Source of the DNA: BOKV01 sp049289295
GTDB lineage: Bacteria; Pseudomonadota; Alphaproteobacteria; Rhizobiales; Rhizobiaceae
Length of the DNA: 64,000 nt
Assembly: GCA_049289295.1 (NCBI GenBank)
Contig: JBATLL010000062.1
Span: 62,001 to 126,000 of the forward strand
Direction: 5' to 3'
Part shown: positions 24,911 through 33,497 of the stretch, in pieces
Layout of the letters: each line of letters begins with the position of its first letter
Numbering within the stretch: the stretch's first letter is position 1
Program-made: the position numbers and the translations under genes
The notes under the pieces: generated by a model
What the model saw: the letters and a program-made list of their open reading frames with translations, nothing else
The model's database searches: none
Told to the model about the DNA's origin: nothing

Positions 24911-25933
24911 ATGAAGCACAGAACCTTCTTTCTTTTCATTCTGCCTTCGATGCTGGCAATGTTCCTCTTCATCGCCTTGCCGATCGTCTCTGTCATCGTC
25001 CAGTCGATGTATGCACCACACGAGCAGGTTATCAAGGAAGTGCAGAACTGCACCCTGTTCGGCTGCACGAAATCGACAACCGTTGACCACGAAGCGACCG
25101 CCGCGCTTCGAGAGCAAAGCCCGCTGGGACGCTTCGTTGGTGGCGACATCTACACAAATCGAGGCCACCTTGCGACCGGTGAAGTTTCCCGGATATGGCA
25201 GGAGGCAAGCAGCATCGGCGACTTCATGTCGAGGCTGCTCAACCTGCCGCTGTATGGCGCGCTGGCATTTACGCTCACCTACACCGCCATTGTCACGCCC
25301 GGAGCAATGATGCTGGGCTTCATCATAGCCGTTGCGGTCAACAGCCTTCCCAGGCTGATGCGCGGACCCATGATCTTTTTCTCGCTTCTGCCGATGATCG
25401 TTACACCACTGGTCGGCGCGTTGATCCTGTTCTGGATGATTGATGCGCGCGGCATATTGGGCAGTTTCATTCAGTATGTGGCCGGGGATCCGAACCTGTC
25501 GCTCAAGGCATCGACGCCGCTGACCTGGGTCATGCTGATGGTCTACGGTATCTGGAGTTCAGCACCATTTGCCTTCGTTGTCTATTACGCCGGACTTCAG
25601 ACAGTTCCACAGGATACGCTGGAATCGGCAATGATCGATGGCGCAACGCGCTGGGAGCGTATTCGGTACGTCGTACTGCCGCATCTTCTGCCGCTGACGA
25701 CGTTCATGGCGCTGATAAAGATCATGGACAATTTCCGGGTTTTCGAGCCGATCGTGTCCTTCAATGCCGCCGCCCATGCCCAGTCACTGTCCTATTTCAT
25801 ATTCCAGGACCTGGGTGGTGAAACGAGACTGCTTTCCTCGGCTGCAGCGACTTCGGTTCTGACAATCGTCGGGGTCATCATACTCCTGTCCCCGGTCCTC
25901 GTGCGGACCTGGCGCGACTTCAAGCGGAGTTAG
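24911..25933 (+). CDS. ABC importer permease 1 (MalF/UgpA-like)
   Basis: Inner-membrane permease of 340 aa. One N-terminal helix is followed by a long periplasmic loop (~30-105) with two cysteines in NCTLFGC, then five helices. The coupling loop ESAMIDGATRWERIRYVVLPHLLP is the EAA motif that contacts the ATPase. It is preceded by a 126-base gap with two hairpins and followed three bases later by the second permease. Confidence 0.9.
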   Translation: MKHRTFFLFILPSMLAMFLFIALPIVSVIVQSMYAPHEQVIKEVQNCTLFGCTKSTTVDHEATAALREQSPLGRFVGGDIYTNRGHLATGEVSRIWQEASSIGDFMSRLLNLPLYGALAFTLTYTAIVTPGAMMLGFIIAVAVNSLPRLMRGPMIFFSLLPMIVTPLVGALILFWMIDARGILGSFIQYVAGDPNLSLKASTPLTWVMLMVYGIWSSAPFAFVVYYAGLQTVPQDTLESAMIDGATRWERIRYVVLPHLLPLTTFMALIKIMDNFRVFEPIVSFNAAAHAQSLSYFIFQDLGGETRLLSSAAATSVLTIVGVIILLSPVLVRTWRDFKRS

Positions 25934-25936
25934 AAG

Positions 25937-26818
25937 ATGGCGAAGACCGCAGAAAGAAAATCGCCTGCGCTCAACATCCTGCTTTGGGCTTTCGTGCTTT
26001 CCTGGTTCGTCCTCGCAGCATTCCCGTTCCTGTGGACGCTCTGGGGTTCGTTCAAGGTCGAGGGCGACTTCTTTTCAAAGGCGGACTGGACCTGGGCAGT
26101 GTTTGGACATCTGACGCCGAACGAGACCGGATCGAGTTTCACGGGCCAGGGTTATGAAGGCGCATGGATACAGGAAGAATTCTGGAAAGCAGCCATCAAC
26201 ACGCTGATCGTTTGCGTGTTCGTTGTCACGATTTCGCTGACCTTCGGGACGTTGGGCGGATACGCGCTATCGCGATCGGGTGAGCATTATGCTTTCTGGC
26301 TGCTGATCATTGCCCTTGTATTCCGGGCGATGCCGCCGATTGCCCTCGTGTCGGGCTATCTGCTGCCCTTCTACCAGTGGAATCTATGGGGCCATCTGCC
26401 GACTGCCATCATCGTGCTTGTTGCAATCAATCAGCCGTTCACGCTGTGGATGCTGACAGCCTTCTTCCGCAACATTCCAAAGGACCTGGATGAAAGCGCG
26501 ATGATGGACGGTTGTACCCGCTTCCAGGCATTCCGGCACGTCATCATACCGGTGATGTGGCCAGGCGTGATCACGACAGGGCTGTTTTCGCTGCTGCTTG
26601 CCTACAACGACTTTGCGGTTACCGCGATGCTGCTTTCCAAGGAAAACCAGACCATGATTCCAAAGATCGCGAGCTTTCTGGGCACGACCCAGACAAAGGG
26701 CAATGTCATGTTTGCGGTGGCCGCAGTTGTTTCGGTCACCGGGCCGCTTTTCGTGCTGGTCATGTTCTTCCAGCGCCAGATCGTCAGCGGACTGACCGCC
26801 GGCGCCGTGAAAGGATGA
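25937..26818 (+). CDS. ABC importer permease 2 (MalG/UgpE-like)
   Basis: Inner-membrane permease of 293 aa with six helices and the EAA loop DESAMMDGCTRFQAFRHVIIPVMWP. It forms a dimer with the preceding permease. A periplasmic segment (~45-80) is longer than in most MalG relatives. It ends five bases before the ATPase gene. Confidence 0.9.
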   Translation: MAKTAERKSPALNILLWAFVLSWFVLAAFPFLWTLWGSFKVEGDFFSKADWTWAVFGHLTPNETGSSFTGQGYEGAWIQEEFWKAAINTLIVCVFVVTISLTFGTLGGYALSRSGEHYAFWLLIIALVFRAMPPIALVSGYLLPFYQWNLWGHLPTAIIVLVAINQPFTLWMLTAFFRNIPKDLDESAMMDGCTRFQAFRHVIIPVMWPGVITTGLFSLLLAYNDFAVTAMLLSKENQTMIPKIASFLGTTQTKGNVMFAVAAVVSVTGPLFVLVMFFQRQIVSGLTAGAVKG

Positions 26819-26822
26819 TTTG

Positions 26823-27878
26823 ATGGCGAGCATAACCCTCAAGGACATCACCAAGCGCTGGGGCAGTTTCATTGGCGTCGATGATTTCAGCATGGAGATT
26901 GCCGACAAGGAATTCATCGTGCTGCTTGGGCCGTCAGGCTGCGGCAAGACCACGACCATGCGCATGGTTGCTGGGTTGGAAGATCCCACCAGCGGCGAGA
27001 TCATGGTCGATGGTCGGGTGGTCAATGATCTGGAGCCCAAGGACCGCGACATCGCCATGGTGTTCCAGTCCTACGGCCTCTATCCCAACCTGAGCGTTTG
27101 GGAAAACATCCGGTTTCCCCTGAAGATCCGCAAGGTCGATCCAGCCCATCATGCTGAGCGGGTTCAGCGCGCCGTCGACATGGTCGAATTGCAGGACTTC
27201 GTTCACCGCAGACCCGCGGAACTGTCCGGTGGCCAGCGTCAGCGCGTCGCACTTGCGCGCGCCATAGTGCGCAAGCCCAAGGTCTTCCTGATGGATGAGC
27301 CGCTTTCCAATCTGGACGCGAAGCTCAGGGTTTCGACCCGCGCGCAGATCAAGAACCTGCACCATGAACTGGGAGTTACGACGATCTATGTGACACACGA
27401 CCAGATCGAGGCAATGACGCTTGCTGATAGGGTTGTGGTCATGAACAAGGGCGTTGTCCAGCAGGTCGGAAAGCCGCGAGACATTTATAACAAGCCGGCC
27501 AATGCATTCGTCGCTGGCTTCATGGGAACACCCGCCATGAACCTTGTCGAAGGCGATATCGCCAACGGCGTGTTCACCGCGCGCAATATCCGCGTTGAGG
27601 GATTGCAGAAAGTTCGTTCCGGGAAGGTGACACTGGGGTTTCGTGCCGAGGATGCAAACCTGGCTGCAGGCAACAGGAAGGCGGAGGTAACTGCGCCCGT
27701 CTATTCATTCGAATTGCTCGGTGAGGCCTCCATGGTGACGCTGCGGGTCGGGTCAAACTTCATCGCGGTAAAGGCAGACAAGGATTATCACGCGGAGATA
27801 GGTTCACAGGTCAAGGCGTCCGTGCCGCCTTCGATCTGTCACCTGTTCGACGCGACTACCGGGGCGCGAATGGAATGA
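26823..27878 (+). CDS. ABC importer ATPase, MalK/UgpC type
   Basis: Cytoplasmic ATPase of 351 aa: Walker A GPSGCGKT, signature LSGGQRQRVALARAI, Walker B VFLMDEPLSNLDAKLR, and a C-terminal OB/TOBE regulatory domain (VTLGFRAEDANLAAGN...). It energises the two permeases. ATG at 26823 is used; a TTG one codon earlier is less likely. The stop overlaps the ATG of the next gene (ATGA), tying import to the catabolic genes. Confidence 0.92.
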   Translation: MASITLKDITKRWGSFIGVDDFSMEIADKEFIVLLGPSGCGKTTTMRMVAGLEDPTSGEIMVDGRVVNDLEPKDRDIAMVFQSYGLYPNLSVWENIRFPLKIRKVDPAHHAERVQRAVDMVELQDFVHRRPAELSGGQRQRVALARAIVRKPKVFLMDEPLSNLDAKLRVSTRAQIKNLHHELGVTTIYVTHDQIEAMTLADRVVVMNKGVVQQVGKPRDIYNKPANAFVAGFMGTPAMNLVEGDIANGVFTARNIRVEGLQKVRSGKVTLGFRAEDANLAAGNRKAEVTAPVYSFELLGEASMVTLRVGSNFIAVKADKDYHAEIGSQVKASVPPSICHLFDATTGARME

Positions 27879-28369
27879 AAGCGGAAGAACATGGACGGAA
27901 ATCTGCCGAGAGCCTGGCCGTGATCAAGGCGATGGAGAAGGCGCTTGGCGAGAATGCCAACAATATGGGCGACTATTTCCACGATGATTTCCGCTGGATC
28001 GGCAATTACGGATCTGGAACCAAGAACGGACTGGCCGAGTTTCGACGCAATTGGCAACTCCCGCTGCGGGCGGCATTTACCGAACGTGTCTACAAGACGG
28101 ACCGGTTCCTTGCCGATGGCGAATGGGTCTCGTGCTTCGGCCACATCGAAGCAACACATACCGGCCCCTTCATGGGGCATGCTGCCTCCGGCAAACGGGT
28201 GACGATCCATTACATGGATTTCTGGCATGTTCGCGATGGCCGGATCGCCGACAATTGGGTGTCGGTTGACCTGGCGAGCGTACTCAACCAATTGGGCGTT
28301 GATGTCTTTGGCGGTGAAGGCTGGGAAGCCTTTGACGAAGGCCGCAAGACGCCACCTAAACCGGAGTAG
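27875..28369 (+). CDS. Single-domain NTF2/SnoaL-like protein, paralog B
   Basis: A cytoplasmic protein of 164 aa with one NTF2-like fold: YFHDDFRWIGNYG near the start, then HIEATHTGPFMGHAASGKRVTIHYMDFWHVRDGRIADNWVSVDLASVLNQLGVDVF. The last stretch is nearly the same as the C-terminal halves of the two-domain paralogs, so the latter probably arose by fusion or duplication of such a unit. Coupled by ATGA to the ATPase gene, six bases before the HisD-like gene. Could be a hydratase, isomerase or cyclase; function unknown. Confidence 0.8.
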   Translation: MKAEEHGRKSAESLAVIKAMEKALGENANNMGDYFHDDFRWIGNYGSGTKNGLAEFRRNWQLPLRAAFTERVYKTDRFLADGEWVSCFGHIEATHTGPFMGHAASGKRVTIHYMDFWHVRDGRIADNWVSVDLASVLNQLGVDVFGGEGWEAFDEGRKTPPKPE

Positions 28370-28375
28370 TTTCCA

Positions 28376-29704
28376 ATGGCAATCAGGCATCTCAAGGCAG
28401 CCAAACCACAATCCGAACGCGCTGAAGACGACGCCAGGGTACGCGCTGTGGTCGAGGCGACCTTGAAGGACATTGAAGGCCGTGGTGATGCAGCCGTTCG
28501 CGACTTGTCGATGAAATTCGACAATTATTCGCCGCCGTCATTTCGGTTGGGCCAGTCGGAAATCGAAGCCGCCATGCAGAAGGTGAGCACGCGTGACATG
28601 GCCGATATCGATTTTGCCCAGACCCAGATCCGCAATTTCGCCAATGCACAAAGAGCATCGATGCGCGACATCGAGGTGGAAACCCTGCCTGGGGTCGTAC
28701 TCGGTCACAAGAACATTCCGGTGCAGTCGGTTGGATGTTATGTGCCGGGCGGCAAGTTCCCAATGGTGGCATCCGCCCACATGTCCGTGCTGACAGCATC
28801 GGTTGCCGGAGTTCCGCGCATCATTGCATCTGCTCCGCCGCAAAATGGTGAGCCGCATCCAGCCATTGTTGCCGCAATGGCAAAAGGCGGAGCACACGAG
28901 ATCTACTGCCTTGGCGGCATCCAGGCAGTTGGAGCAATGGCCATTGGAACCGGGACAATAGAGCCGGTTCACATGCTGGTGGGTCCCGGCAATGCATTTG
29001 TCGCGGAAGCCAAGCGCCAGCTCTACGGCAAGGTAGGGATTGATCTGTTCGCCGGACCAACCGAAACGATGCTCATCGTCGATGAAACGGTTGATGCAGA
29101 ACTGTGCGCCACGGACCTCTTGGGTCAGGCTGAGCACGGCTACAACTCGCCGGCCTGCATGATCACGAATTCGCAGAAGCTGGCACAGGCGACACTGGCT
29201 GAAATCGACCGCCTGCTCACCATTCTACCCACCCGTGAAACCGCTTCGGCAAGCTGGCGCGACTATGGCGAGATGATCGTGTGTGACAGCCATGATGAAA
29301 TGTTGCAGACGGCCAATGACATGGCCTACGAGCATGTTCAGATCATGACTGACCGCGACGACTGGTATCTGGAGAAGATGCATTCCTACGGCGCGCTTTT
29401 CCTGGGTGCGCGCACCAATGTCGCCAATGGCGACAAGGTCATCGGCACCAACCATACGCTGCCAACACGCAAGGCCGGGCGCTATACCGGCGGGTTATGG
29501 GTTGGCAAATTCCTCAAGACCCATTCCTACCAGCGGGTATTGACGGACGAGGCCGCCGCGATGATTGGTGAATATGGCTCGCGTCTGTGCATGCTCGAAG
29601 GGTTTGTCGGGCACGCGGAACAATGCAATGTGCGGGTTCGCCGACATGGCGGACGCAACGTGCCCTATGGCGAAGCTGCCTTGCCGAGAGAGGCTGCCGA
29701 ATGA
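28376..29704 (+). CDS. HisD-family dehydrogenase, HpsN (sulfopropanediol 3-dehydrogenase)-like
   Basis: NAD- and zinc-dependent alcohol-to-acid dehydrogenase of 442 aa of the histidinol dehydrogenase fold. The zinc/catalytic signature is visible: VPGGKFPMVASAHM, VGPGNAFVAEAKRQLYG, LLGQAEHGYNSP (Gln and His ligands), GTNHTLPT and EGFVGHAEQ. It lies far from any his gene, inside a catabolic operon, so histidine synthesis is improbable. The branch that includes HpsN oxidises (R)-2,3-dihydroxypropanesulfonate to sulfolactate; a related C3 or sugar alcohol is also possible. It ends in ATGA overlap with the next NTF2-like gene. Confidence 0.85.
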   Translation: MAIRHLKAAKPQSERAEDDARVRAVVEATLKDIEGRGDAAVRDLSMKFDNYSPPSFRLGQSEIEAAMQKVSTRDMADIDFAQTQIRNFANAQRASMRDIEVETLPGVVLGHKNIPVQSVGCYVPGGKFPMVASAHMSVLTASVAGVPRIIASAPPQNGEPHPAIVAAMAKGGAHEIYCLGGIQAVGAMAIGTGTIEPVHMLVGPGNAFVAEAKRQLYGKVGIDLFAGPTETMLIVDETVDAELCATDLLGQAEHGYNSPACMITNSQKLAQATLAEIDRLLTILPTRETASASWRDYGEMIVCDSHDEMLQTANDMAYEHVQIMTDRDDWYLEKMHSYGALFLGARTNVANGDKVIGTNHTLPTRKAGRYTGGLWVGKFLKTHSYQRVLTDEAAAMIGEYGSRLCMLEGFVGHAEQCNVRVRRHGGRNVPYGEAALPREAAE

Positions 29705-30726
29705 CTCCTGGCGAGTTGAAGCAGGTATTGGCGCCGTTTTCAAAAGCCGCTTCAGGATGCTCGCCACAGGTTTTGCGGCAGGCGTTGGTAGAGGTCATGC
29801 ACGAGGATGCACGGCTTCACCTCTGCCATCCGTTCTGCGACCTGACAGGTCCATTGGAGCTTTTTGAGACCGCATACGTGCCGCTATATGAAGCCATGCC
29901 CGATCTTGAGCGGCGCGACATGATCGTCATGGCCGGGACCACGCCCGAGGGCGAGCACTGGATCGGCTGCATGGGCAATTACATGGGCACGTTCACGAAG
30001 CCCTTCCTCGGCATTCCGCCTACCGGCCATCTTGCCCATATGCGCTATCACGAGTTCTTCCGTGTCGGCGACGGACGCATAACGCAGGTTCAGGCGATCT
30101 GGGACATACCTGAACTGATGATGCAGGCAGATGCCTGGCCGATGGCGCCGCAATTGGGCGCGTTCCTTTGCACGCCTGCCCCGCAAAGCGGCGACGGCCT
30201 CTCGGTTGAAGGCGACGGGCAAGCCGCCCTTGATCATGTGATCGCGATGCTTACGGACCTGTGCAAGCATCCCGCCGATCCGGACCCCGCGGTCATGAAC
30301 CTTGAAAAGTACTGGCACCCCCGCTTCAACTGGTATGGCCCGGCAGGGATCGGCACCGGCCGCGGAATTTACGGCTTCAGAAACTGGCACCAGATTCCCT
30401 TCCTCGGTGCCATGCCCGACCGCAAGCTGGATGCAATGGGCGATCTGCTGTCGCACTGGGTCGCGCAAGGTGAATATGTGTGCGAGACGGGCTGGCCGAA
30501 CATGCGCCTCACCCTGACCGGTGATGGCTGGATGGGCATCGCACCGGCAGGACGCGAGGTTCTCCTGAAGAGCCTCGATTTCTGGCGGCTCGAAGATGGG
30601 TTGATCCGTGAAAACTGGGTTCTGGTCGATCTTCTCGACCTCTATTCCCAGATCGGTGTCGATGTCCTGGCCCGGATGCGGGAATTCAACAAGGCCCGTT
30701 TTGCCATGCCGGAGTACCACGCATGA
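29701..30726 (+). CDS. Duplicated NTF2/SnoaL-like protein, paralog C
   Basis: A 341-aa protein built like paralog A: half 1 (~1-165) ends DGRITQVQAIWDIPELMMQADAWPMAPQLG; half 2 (~185-341) has HPRFNWYGPAGIGTGRGIYGFRNWHQIPFL and ends DGLIRENWVLVDLLDLYSQIGVDVLARM. The equivalent halves of paralog A are alignable by eye throughout. Overlaps of four bases on both sides couple it to the HisD-like and SDR genes. Enzyme activity unknown; a cavity enzyme acting on a small polar molecule is likely. Confidence 0.78.
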   Translation: MTPGELKQVLAPFSKAASGCSPQVLRQALVEVMHEDARLHLCHPFCDLTGPLELFETAYVPLYEAMPDLERRDMIVMAGTTPEGEHWIGCMGNYMGTFTKPFLGIPPTGHLAHMRYHEFFRVGDGRITQVQAIWDIPELMMQADAWPMAPQLGAFLCTPAPQSGDGLSVEGDGQAALDHVIAMLTDLCKHPADPDPAVMNLEKYWHPRFNWYGPAGIGTGRGIYGFRNWHQIPFLGAMPDRKLDAMGDLLSHWVAQGEYVCETGWPNMRLTLTGDGWMGIAPAGREVLLKSLDFWRLEDGLIRENWVLVDLLDLYSQIGVDVLARMREFNKARFAMPEYHA

Positions 30727-31487
30727 CCCTGCCAAAAACCCCTTCCTTCCGGTTGGATGGACGCAAGGCACTGGTCGCCGGCGCATCTTCGGGTATCGGC
30801 CTTGGCTGTGCTGTAGCCCTGGCAGAGGCGGGCGCGCATGTTGTCATGGCCGCACGTGGTGAAGAGCGCTTGAATGAAACGGTCTCCTTGATGCGGGCTG
30901 CCGGCTACAGTGTTGAACCGCTTGTTTTCGATATCACCGATACCGGGGTAATGGCTGAAAAACTCAAGCCCCTTGGTGCACTTGATGTGCTGGTCAACTC
31001 GGCTGGTCTGGCTCGCCATGCTCCCGCCCTGAATACCAGACCTGAAGATTATGATGCGGTTATTGCGGCCAACATGAAGGGCGCGCACTTTCTTGCAGTC
31101 GAAGTTGCGCGCGCAATGATCGCAGCAGGCAAGAAGGGGTCGATCATCACAATATCGTCGCAGATGGGCCATGTCGGCGGGATCGACCGGACGGTCTATG
31201 CCGCCTCCAAACATGCCGTCGAGGGCATGACAAAGGCGATGGCGATCGAGTGGGCCCCCCACGGCATAAGGGTCAACACGGTTTGCCCAACCTTCATACG
31301 CACGCCGCTGACCGAACAAACCTTTGCTGATCCCGAGCGGGTTGAATGGATCAGGTCGAAAATCAAACTCGGCCGGATCGGCGAGGTCGAAGACATCATG
31401 GGAGCAGTGCTGTTTCTCGCCTCAGATGCCAGCGCGCTGGTTACAGGAACGCATATCATCGTCGATGGCGGCTGGACCGCCGGATAG
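30723..31487 (+). CDS. Short-chain dehydrogenase/reductase
   Basis: Classical SDR of 254 aa: nucleotide motif AGASSGIGLG, NSAG, Ser in TISSQMG, YAASKHAVEGM with the catalytic Tyr and Lys, and IIVDGGWTAG at the end. It would oxidise or reduce a secondary hydroxyl of the imported compound. HpsO, which acts with HpsN in dihydroxypropanesulfonate use, is also an SDR, but this alone does not identify the substrate. ATGA-coupled to paralog C; next gene starts six bases after. Confidence 0.88.
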   Translation: MTLPKTPSFRLDGRKALVAGASSGIGLGCAVALAEAGAHVVMAARGEERLNETVSLMRAAGYSVEPLVFDITDTGVMAEKLKPLGALDVLVNSAGLARHAPALNTRPEDYDAVIAANMKGAHFLAVEVARAMIAAGKKGSIITISSQMGHVGGIDRTVYAASKHAVEGMTKAMAIEWAPHGIRVNTVCPTFIRTPLTEQTFADPERVEWIRSKIKLGRIGEVEDIMGAVLFLASDASALVTGTHIIVDGGWTAG

Positions 31488-31493
31488 GATACA

Positions 31494-32522
31494 ATGATGG
31501 ACAAAAGGGATTTTCACGGCAAATACGGTTTTTCGCAGAAGTGGCGAGACTTTCCCGATTACATCATCGGGATTACCAAGGAGATATGGGAAGATCGGGA
31601 CACGCAAAGCCTCAACCGTTACTACAGCGATGACATTCCCGTGCGATCCCCGATGGGCATTCAGCGAGGAAACCAGGAAGTTATCGCGGCAACATTGGCG
31701 ACTTGTCACGAGTTTCCCGATCGCCAGCTTTTCGGCGAGGATGTCATCTGGTCGCAACATGAAACCGGCTTGTTGTCCTCCCATCGGCTGATCACGACTG
31801 CGACCCACAGCCATGACGGTGTGTTTGGCAAGGCGAGCGGAAAGCGTTTCACGGTGCGGGTGATAGCCGATTGCGCGGCCAGGAACGATACGATCTTCGA
31901 TGAATGGCTGGTACGCGACTATGGCGGAATAGTCCGCCAGCTCGGTTTGGCGCCACGCAAATTTGCAAGAAAGCTGATCCTGAGGGAAGGCGGGGCAGAC
32001 AAATGCGCCAGGCCATACAATCCGAAGGCCGACATCGCCGGCGACTACAAGGGAGCCGGAAATTCAAACGTGTGGGGCGAACGCTATGCCGACACGTTGA
32101 AGCTCATCATGGACAAGGATTTCTCGGTCATTCCCCATCGCTATGACCGAGCCGTCTGCACCCAGTATGCGGGTGGTGTCGATGGAATCTCGTGGGATAG
32201 CGCCACCGGTTTCTGGCTCGCCCTGCGCAGCGCATTTCCGAACGCGCAATTCAGGATACATCACCAGATCGGCATGGACGCGGACATGCTGCCACCTCGC
32301 GCTGCAGTTCGCTGGTCGCTGGACGGCAAGCATGAGGGGGTAGGTGCCTTTGGTCGGCCAACCGGTGCGCATGTGCATGTGATGGGGATCAGCCATGCGG
32401 AATACGGCCCCTTCGTCGGCCCGGGACAGGATGGTTCCGCAACCATCCGCCGTGAGACTGCCCTTTATGATGAAATCGCGATCTGGAAACAGATACTCAT
32501 GCAGACCGGAGAACCCGAATGA
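31494..32522 (+). CDS. Duplicated NTF2/SnoaL-like protein, paralog D (divergent)
   Basis: A 342-aa protein with two NTF2-like halves, less like the others. Half 1: NRYYSDDIPVRSPMGIQRGNQEVIAATLATCHEFPDRQL ... FDEWLVRDYGGIVRQLGL; half 2: ERYADTLKLIMDKDFSVIPHRYDRAVCTQYAGG ... ALRSAFPNAQFRIHHQIG ... GAHVHVMGISHAEYGPF. The W-x-V-x-D pattern closing each half and the polyketide-cyclase-like FPD phrase place it in the SnoaL group. Start 31494 or one codon later. The stop overlaps the bicupin start by four bases. Confidence 0.72.
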   Translation: MMDKRDFHGKYGFSQKWRDFPDYIIGITKEIWEDRDTQSLNRYYSDDIPVRSPMGIQRGNQEVIAATLATCHEFPDRQLFGEDVIWSQHETGLLSSHRLITTATHSHDGVFGKASGKRFTVRVIADCAARNDTIFDEWLVRDYGGIVRQLGLAPRKFARKLILREGGADKCARPYNPKADIAGDYKGAGNSNVWGERYADTLKLIMDKDFSVIPHRYDRAVCTQYAGGVDGISWDSATGFWLALRSAFPNAQFRIHHQIGMDADMLPPRAAVRWSLDGKHEGVGAFGRPTGAHVHVMGISHAEYGPFVGPGQDGSATIRRETALYDEIAIWKQILMQTGEPE

Positions 32523-33487
32523 CACCGCAAGATATGGAAAAACGGATTGTCCGATATGGCGACCTGCGACCATGTCGAACCGCCTTCATCGATGCGCATA
32601 CACCCGGTTCAAACCAGAAGGAGAACTTCACCATCATCGGAGGTGGAGTGTCCGAAAGCGCCGACCAGCATGTGCACATCACCATTCCACACGGTTTCAA
32701 CATTGGTGCCGCTGGCCAGCCACCCAAGTGTCGCAATTCGCTGCATGATCACCGCACGGCAGAAGCTTTCTTCGTGCTGTCGGGCCGCTGGCGCTTCTTC
32801 TGGGGCCGTTGGGGCAATGCGGGCGAGGTGGTTCTCGAGCAAGGCGATATCTTCAACATACCCACTGGGATCTTTCGTGGGTTCGAGAATATCGGCACCG
32901 ACTACGGAATGATCATGGCCATTCTCGGTGGCGATGACGCAGGCGGCGGCGTGATGTGGGCACCACAAGTCATCGAAGATGCTGCTGAACATGGGCTGGT
33001 GCTGGCAGAAAACGGCAAGCTCTACGACACCAGGAAGCAGCAGCGCCTGCCAGAAGGTGTCAAGCCGATGCCGCTGATGTCAATGGAGGAACTGGCCAAA
33101 CGTGCTGAACCAGCCACAGCAGATGTATTGCCCAACCACGTGGCACGCTACTGGGACATGGTAGCCTATGCGGACAGGAATCCCTGCAAGGTGATCGGCG
33201 AGAAGGGGCTCTTGCGCGACAGGCCTGGCTTCGAGGTCGACTTTGTTACAAGGGCGAGTGCCTCGGACCGCAGGCATCGCCACGACCGTCCTTCGGTGCT
33301 GATGCCGGTCAGGGGATATTGGCGAGTCGAGTGGAGTGATGGAAGCGCAGTGCTTGCACCTGGCGACACGATGAGCGTCCCGGAAAACCTTGAACACAGC
33401 GTGGTGCCATCGATGACGGGCGAAGCGGCCCTTTATCATGTCGTCGCGACAAATGATCCCGCGGGTAAGACCTGGACCGCCAACTGA
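32519..33487 (+). CDS. Bicupin protein
   Basis: A 322-aa protein with two cupin barrels. Cupin 1 (~60-140): CRNSLHDHRTAEAFFVLSGRWRFFWGRWG...GDIFNIPTGIFRGFENIG, with H-x-H and Glu able to bind a metal. Cupin 2 (~225-320): RHRHDRPSVLMPVRGYWRVEWSDG...GDTMSVPENLEHSVV, also with histidines (RHRH, EH). It resembles dioxygenase or isomerase bicupins, but the substrate is unknown. Coupled by overlap to paralog D and followed by the methyltransferase-like gene 10 bases on. Confidence 0.78.
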   Translation: MTPQDMEKRIVRYGDLRPCRTAFIDAHTPGSNQKENFTIIGGGVSESADQHVHITIPHGFNIGAAGQPPKCRNSLHDHRTAEAFFVLSGRWRFFWGRWGNAGEVVLEQGDIFNIPTGIFRGFENIGTDYGMIMAILGGDDAGGGVMWAPQVIEDAAEHGLVLAENGKLYDTRKQQRLPEGVKPMPLMSMEELAKRAEPATADVLPNHVARYWDMVAYADRNPCKVIGEKGLLRDRPGFEVDFVTRASASDRRHRHDRPSVLMPVRGYWRVEWSDGSAVLAPGDTMSVPENLEHSVVPSMTGEAALYHVVATNDPAGKTWTAN

Positions 33488-33497
33488 GGAAGACAAC

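Noticed and set aside
28376..29704. Histidinol dehydrogenase of histidine synthesis (hisD)
   Set aside because: No his genes nearby; it is coupled to catabolic genes, and the sequence fits the HpsN-like branch better.
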